From NCBI GenBank assembly GCA_020161015.1, contig JAIUOT010000063.1:49392-113391 (forward strand): 64,000 nt of DNA. The letters are read 5' to 3'. Source of the DNA: Actinomycetota bacterium. Lineage in GTDB: Bacteria; Actinomycetota; Actinomycetes; Propionibacteriales; Propionibacteriaceae. Shown one piece after another: positions 61,133 to 64,000 of the stretch (positions within the stretch are counted from its first letter, which is position 1; every line of letters begins with the position of its first letter). The position numbers and the translations under genes were made by a program. Below the pieces are notes generated by a model. It saw only the letters and a list, made by a program, of their open reading frames with translations. It had not been told where the DNA came from and made no database searches.

Positions 61133-61168
61133 GTGACGTTGCCCCCCGAGTTCGGGGGAGAACGTCAC
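61133..61168. repeat. 36-bp palindrome at the DUF5701 stop codon
   Basis: GTGACGTT-GCC-CCCCGAGTTCGGGG-GAG-AACGTCAC: the outer 8-bp arms and inner CCCCGA/TCGGGG arms pair, with 3-nt mismatched bubbles. It overlaps the DUF5701 stop (61165-61167) and lies in the 80-bp gap before the VOC gene. It may terminate transcription. Only one copy is seen in this window. Confidence 0.65.
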
Positions 61169-61785
61169 CCGGTCGGGCGCGGAGAACGCCCGGACGCGCT
61201 GGCAATACCCAGCCACGTGTGGTGGTTCCCCGCCCAGCACCACCCGACCTTGGGGGCGTTGCGGCGCGACCGCCCGTCGCGTCCGGTCCCACGGCTGATC
61301 CAGATCGCGGGCACCCGGGCGTCCATCCCACGCGGGGTGAGCCTGCGCGAGCCCAGGCACATGAAGCACCGGTTCGCCTCGAGCCGGTCCGGCTCCTGAA
61401 GCAGCCAGCTGATCCCCTCGCTGATCGTCAGCGGGGTCCGTCCGCGGCCGCGCACCTCGGGCAGCGCGGCGTCGGGTGTCCAGTCCAGGAGGTCGTCCCC
61501 CCGGTCCACGCCCTGCAGCAGGTAGAGCGGCCGGTCGGGCACGTCGAGGTCCGCGATCGCAGCGAAGTCGTCCAGGTCGGTCATGTCCTCGACGACGAAC
61601 CCGGGCCGCCCGTCGTGGCGCAGCAGCGGCACGAGACGCGAGGGCGGAACCAGGGACGGGTGGACGCAGAGGACGCCGTCCCCCTCGAGCCCGTCGGCGA
61701 GGCCGAGGAGTTCCTCAGCGGTGGTCCCGGCCAGTTCGGGAACCCCGAGGTCGACCAGGCGATCGGCTTGCCGGCGCACGTCCAT
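61165..61785 (-). CDS. DUF5701 family protein
   Basis: The protein (about 206 aa) begins RRQADRLVDLGVPELAGTTA (residues ~4-23), with PDRPLYLLQGVDRGDDLLDW (~86-105) and FMCLGSRRLTPRGMDARVPA then WCWAGNHHTWLGIASASGR at the C-terminus. The CxxxGS and WCWAGNHHTWLG signatures are those of DUF5701 proteins, of unknown function. The longer upstream frame overlaps the WYL gene. The start ATG is at 61785 with no clear Shine-Dalgarno. Confidence 0.75.
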   Translation of the reverse strand: MDVRRQADRLVDLGVPELAGTTAEELLGLADGLEGDGVLCVHPSLVPPSRLVPLLRHDGRPGFVVEDMTDLDDFAAIADLDVPDRPLYLLQGVDRGDDLLDWTPDAALPEVRGRGRTPLTISEGISWLLQEPDRLEANRCFMCLGSRRLTPRGMDARVPAIWISRGTGRDGRSRRNAPKVGWCWAGNHHTWLGIASASGRSPRPTG

Positions 61786-61835
61786 CCGCCCAGTGTGCAC
61801 GACGGCGGATGGGCCGGTGTGACCGGCGGTGGCGC

Positions 61836-62831
61836 TCACCGGTCCGGCGGCGTCGATCCGGTGCCGGCGCGGCCCCCGCGTTCCCCGCTGGCCCGGAGGC
61901 GGTCGGACAGGGCGAGGACCTCGCGGCGCAGGGCGTCCGGGGCGACCACCTCGAAGTCCCAGCCGAGCCCGGCCAGCATCCGGGCCATGCCGTCCAGCCG
62001 CTCGGCCCGGGCCTGCAGGAGCACGCCGTCGACGTGCTCGCTCAGCCGTCCCACGCTCGCCGGCAGCCGCTCGACCGCATCGGCGAGGGTGGTCCGCAGC
62101 ACGACCGAGACCTCGTGCGACCACCGGACCGCGGCGATGCCCGACACAACCTGCGTCCTGGCGTCGAAGTCGGCGGGCACGTCGTAGCCGCCCTCGCCCT
62201 GCCGGACCGCGGCGATGCGGTCCAGGCGGAAGGTCCGCACGTCATCACGGCCGTGGTCGTGGCCGGTGACGTACCACCGGCCGGCATGGAAGACGAGGCC
62301 ATAGAGGTCGAGCTCACGCTGCGACTCCTGCCCGTCCCACGCGGTGTAGGCGATCACGACCGTGCGCTGCGCCTGCGCCGCCGAGGCGAGGGCGAGCAGC
62401 GTGTCGGCGACGGCGGGAGCGGTGGGGCGGACCGGGGCGGTGAACTGCGCGGTCGAGAGCAGGCTCTCCAGCCGGCGGCCCAGGGGCCGGGGCAGGACGC
62501 GGGACACCTTGGCCAGGGCGCTCGCCGTCGCTGCATGGTCGGTGGTGGCGAGCACCTCCCGTTCGGCGGCCATGAGTCCCAGGACGACGGCGACGGCCTC
62601 GTCGTCGGTGAGCATCAGCGGGGGCAGCTTGTAGCCAGGCAGGAGCCGGTAGCCGCCGTACCGTCCACGCTGCGCCTCGACAGGGATCCCCAGGTCGGCG
62701 AGGTGCCCTGCGTAGCGCCGGACGGTGCGCTCCTCCACTCCGAGCCGGGCGGCCAGCTCGCCCACCGTGCGCTGCCCGCCCGTCTGGAGCAGTTCCAGCA
62801 TGGCGAGAACGCGACCGGTCGGACGGGCCAC
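61836..62831 (-). CDS. HTH-WYL domain transcriptional regulator (YafY family)
   Basis: The 331-aa protein has an N-terminal winged HTH (LAARLGVEERTVRRYAGHLA, residues ~27-46, followed by VEAQRGRYGGYRLLPGYKLP) and a WYL effector domain (REVELDLYGLVFHAGRWYVT-like stretch, ~172-192, with RTFRLDRIAAV after it), closing with a helical WCX domain. These regulators often sense nucleotides or nucleic-acid stress. It is divergent from an alpha/beta hydrolase gene and may control it. GGAGGG is the ribosome site for the GTG start. Confidence 0.88.
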   Translation of the reverse strand: MARPTGRVLAMLELLQTGGQRTVGELAARLGVEERTVRRYAGHLADLGIPVEAQRGRYGGYRLLPGYKLPPLMLTDDEAVAVVLGLMAAEREVLATTDHAATASALAKVSRVLPRPLGRRLESLLSTAQFTAPVRPTAPAVADTLLALASAAQAQRTVVIAYTAWDGQESQRELDLYGLVFHAGRWYVTGHDHGRDDVRTFRLDRIAAVRQGEGGYDVPADFDARTQVVSGIAAVRWSHEVSVVLRTTLADAVERLPASVGRLSEHVDGVLLQARAERLDGMARMLAGLGWDFEVVAPDALRREVLALSDRLRASGERGGRAGTGSTPPDR

Positions 62832-62906
62832 GACCCTCCTCGGAGGTGGTCGAAAGTGTCTTGAACAGTGAATCTATACCGGACCGAATCTGTCCACAAT
62901 CGGTCC

Positions 62907-62912
62907 TAGCGT
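62907..62912 (+). promoter_or_regulatory. -10 (TAGCGT) of the hydrolase gene
   Basis: TAGCGT is followed by 7 nt (GGTTGTC) and the ATG at 62920, with no Shine-Dalgarno. The same spacer class is seen at other leaderless starts. Confidence 0.5.
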
Positions 62913-62919
62913 GGTTGTC

Positions 62920-63660
62920 ATGAACACCAACACCTACGTCCTCGTCCCCGGCTTCTGGCTCGGCGCCGCCGTCTGGAGCGCCGTCGCTGACCGGCTGCGT
63001 GCGCGCGGCCACGTCGTCCATGCCGTCGACCTCACGGGCATGGGCGAGCGCGCCCACCTCGCCACGCCCGGGACCGACCTCACCACCCACATCGAGGACG
63101 TCGTGCGCGTGCTCGAGCAGCACGACCTGCACGACGTCGTCCTCGTCGGCCACAGCTATGGCGCCCTCGTGACGACCGGAGCCGCTGACCGCGTGCCCGG
63201 GCGCGTGGCCCGCCTGGTCTACGTCGACTCGGGACCCCTCCCGGAGGGCCTGTCCCAGGCCGACTTCGAGGGTCCCGCCGCCCGGGCGGCCAACGAGGAG
63301 TTGGTGACGACACACGGCCAGGGGTGGTTGCTGCCTCCGCCACCGTGGGCCGAACTCGCCGCCGGGGTGCCGGGGGTGGACGACACGGTCGTGGCCGCGC
63401 TGGTCGAGGACTCGCGTCCGCAACCCTGGCGCACCGCCACCCAGCCGGTGGCGCTCACCGGCGCCTGGGAGCGGCTGCCACGCACGGGCGTGCTGTGCAC
63501 CTTCACCCTCGAGCAGGTGCGGCAGCTGGCACCGCAGGCACCGGTGTTCGCGCGCATGGTCGACGGCGACTGGACGTACGTCGAGCTCCCGACCTGGCAC
63601 TGGCCGATGGTCAGCCGGCCGGCGGAGCTCGCCGACGTGCTGGAGTCTGCCGGCCGCTAG
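62920..63660 (+). CDS. Alpha/beta hydrolase
   Basis: The protein (about 246 aa) begins YVLVPGFWLGAAVWSAVADR, with the nucleophile elbow VLVGHSYGAL (residues ~76-85) carrying Ser, the acid region EQVRQLAPQAPVF and the catalytic His in LPTWHWPM (~230). It resembles salicylate-esterase/hydroxynitrile-lyase-type hydrolases of unknown physiological substrate. The ATG at 62920 is leaderless. It is divergent from the WYL regulator, so probably regulated by it. Confidence 0.85.
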   Translation: MNTNTYVLVPGFWLGAAVWSAVADRLRARGHVVHAVDLTGMGERAHLATPGTDLTTHIEDVVRVLEQHDLHDVVLVGHSYGALVTTGAADRVPGRVARLVYVDSGPLPEGLSQADFEGPAARAANEELVTTHGQGWLLPPPPWAELAAGVPGVDDTVVAALVEDSRPQPWRTATQPVALTGAWERLPRTGVLCTFTLEQVRQLAPQAPVFARMVDGDWTYVELPTWHWPMVSRPAELADVLESAGR

Positions 63661-63951
63661 GTGATGGGGCGTCCTACCCCGCTCGCCGGCGGGTGGTGAG
63701 GCCGGCGCGCGAGCAGCGGTCGCTCAGCTGAGAGGCGGAACTCCACCGCTTGTCGCGCCGACTGGCCATCGCTCTGACCAGAGACCATCTGAGCCGGCCT
63801 CACCATGTCTCGTCCGGAGTGCAGTTCGCTGGTTGAGCCTGCCGAGTAAACGCACTCAACTGCTTGTTATGCACGTGATCTTGTCCCGTTCTCCACTGGT
63901 GGTTTCGATGGTCCCGTCGGTGTTCCGGTCGGCTGGACGGGGGATGTTGAG
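63661..63951. other. Lower-GC tail after the hydrolase gene
   Basis: About 290 bp have no supportable gene. A hairpin of GCTCGC-CGGC and GCCG-GCGAGC (63681-63714) follows the stop and may terminate transcription. From about 63740 base composition falls below the rest of the window (more T and A, fewer CG runs), with short palindromes such as CTCTGACCAGAG. A boundary of acquired DNA is possible. Confidence 0.5.
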
Positions 63952-64000
63952 GTGATCCTGGGTGTGAACGCGGCTGCTGCTGCGGGGCGGCGGATTGCTG
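63952..64000 (+). CDS. Start of an unrecognised gene cut by the window edge
   Basis: A GTG at 63952 follows TTGAG and opens a frame reading VILGVNAAAAAGRRIA to the edge. The frame is also open backward to a TAA at about 63846. An overlapping 28-codon frame ends in TGA at 63953-63955, which overlaps this GTG. The protein is not identifiable from 16 residues. Confidence 0.2.
   Translation, partial: MILGVNAAAAAGRRIA

Overview
The window is about 70% G+C or higher. Genes are densely packed, many start with GTG, and start/stop overlaps of the GTGA or ATGA type are common. Together with a separate acyl-CoA carboxylase epsilon subunit, a decaprenyl-phosphate phosphoribosyltransferase and abundant leaderless TANNNT promoters, this points to a high-GC actinobacterium. 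The genus cannot be fixed from sequence alone. Gene order matches two actinobacterial core blocks known from Mycobacterium tuberculosis: purE-purK-GtrA-PH protein-birA-accD5-accE5-maf-accA3 (Rv3275c to Rv3285) and lpdA-punA-pmmB (Rv3303c to Rv3308). Accessory genes are inserted into and between these blocks.

Layout. 1-4.5 kb: LysE exporter with a divergent Lrp regulator, purEK, a peptidase of family S51, a cation transporter and a GtrA protein. 4.5-9.7 kb: PH-domain protein, a repeat-rich gap with three EcoRI-centred 50-bp palindromes, then birA divergent from pccB-accE-DUF937-maf. 9.7-17.9 kb: DPPR synthase and SDR, a membrane protein/TetR pair with a clear double operator, a DHFR-like protein, a two-component system whose response regulator lacks the phosphoacceptor Asp, a second LysE exporter, CorA, and a degenerate YcsF-like protein ahead of the biotin carboxylase. 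17.9-19.8 kb: biotin carboxylase/BCCP alpha subunit.

20.7-38.6 kb is a xylan/xylose island. It holds a LacI repressor with twin operators, a CUT1 ABC importer without its own ATPase, GH3 and GH43 glycosidases and a CE7 acetyl esterase, then xylAB (minus strand), a CUT2 xylose-type ABC importer and a ROK repressor. Oligosaccharides would be imported, deacetylated and debranched, hydrolysed to xylose, isomerised and phosphorylated. The intergenic gap between xylA and the importer holds an unusual eight-unit repeat.

38.6-49.4 kb: lpdA, purine nucleoside phosphorylase, phosphomannomutase-type enzyme, sulfotransferase, a DUF559/AbiEi-like gene framed by 48-bp inverted repeats, metG, and a Pit phosphate transporter of lower GC. 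49.4-53.8 kb: a sialic-acid-type (nonulosonate) operon with a DUF6716 protein, a NeuA-phosphatase fusion, a NeuB lacking the SAF domain and a polysialyltransferase-like protein. 53.8-64 kb: cardiolipin synthase, M28 peptidase, a run of small-molecule and stress genes including a PCD-VOC-PCD-VOC fusion, a WYL regulator divergent from a hydrolase, and a lower-GC tail with no recognised gene.

A recurrent signal is a TANNNT hexamer 6-8 nt before a GTG/ATG with no Shine-Dalgarno. At least 15 genes here fit the leaderless-mRNA pattern, and I used it to choose several starts. No tRNA, rRNA, CRISPR array or complete insertion sequence was found.
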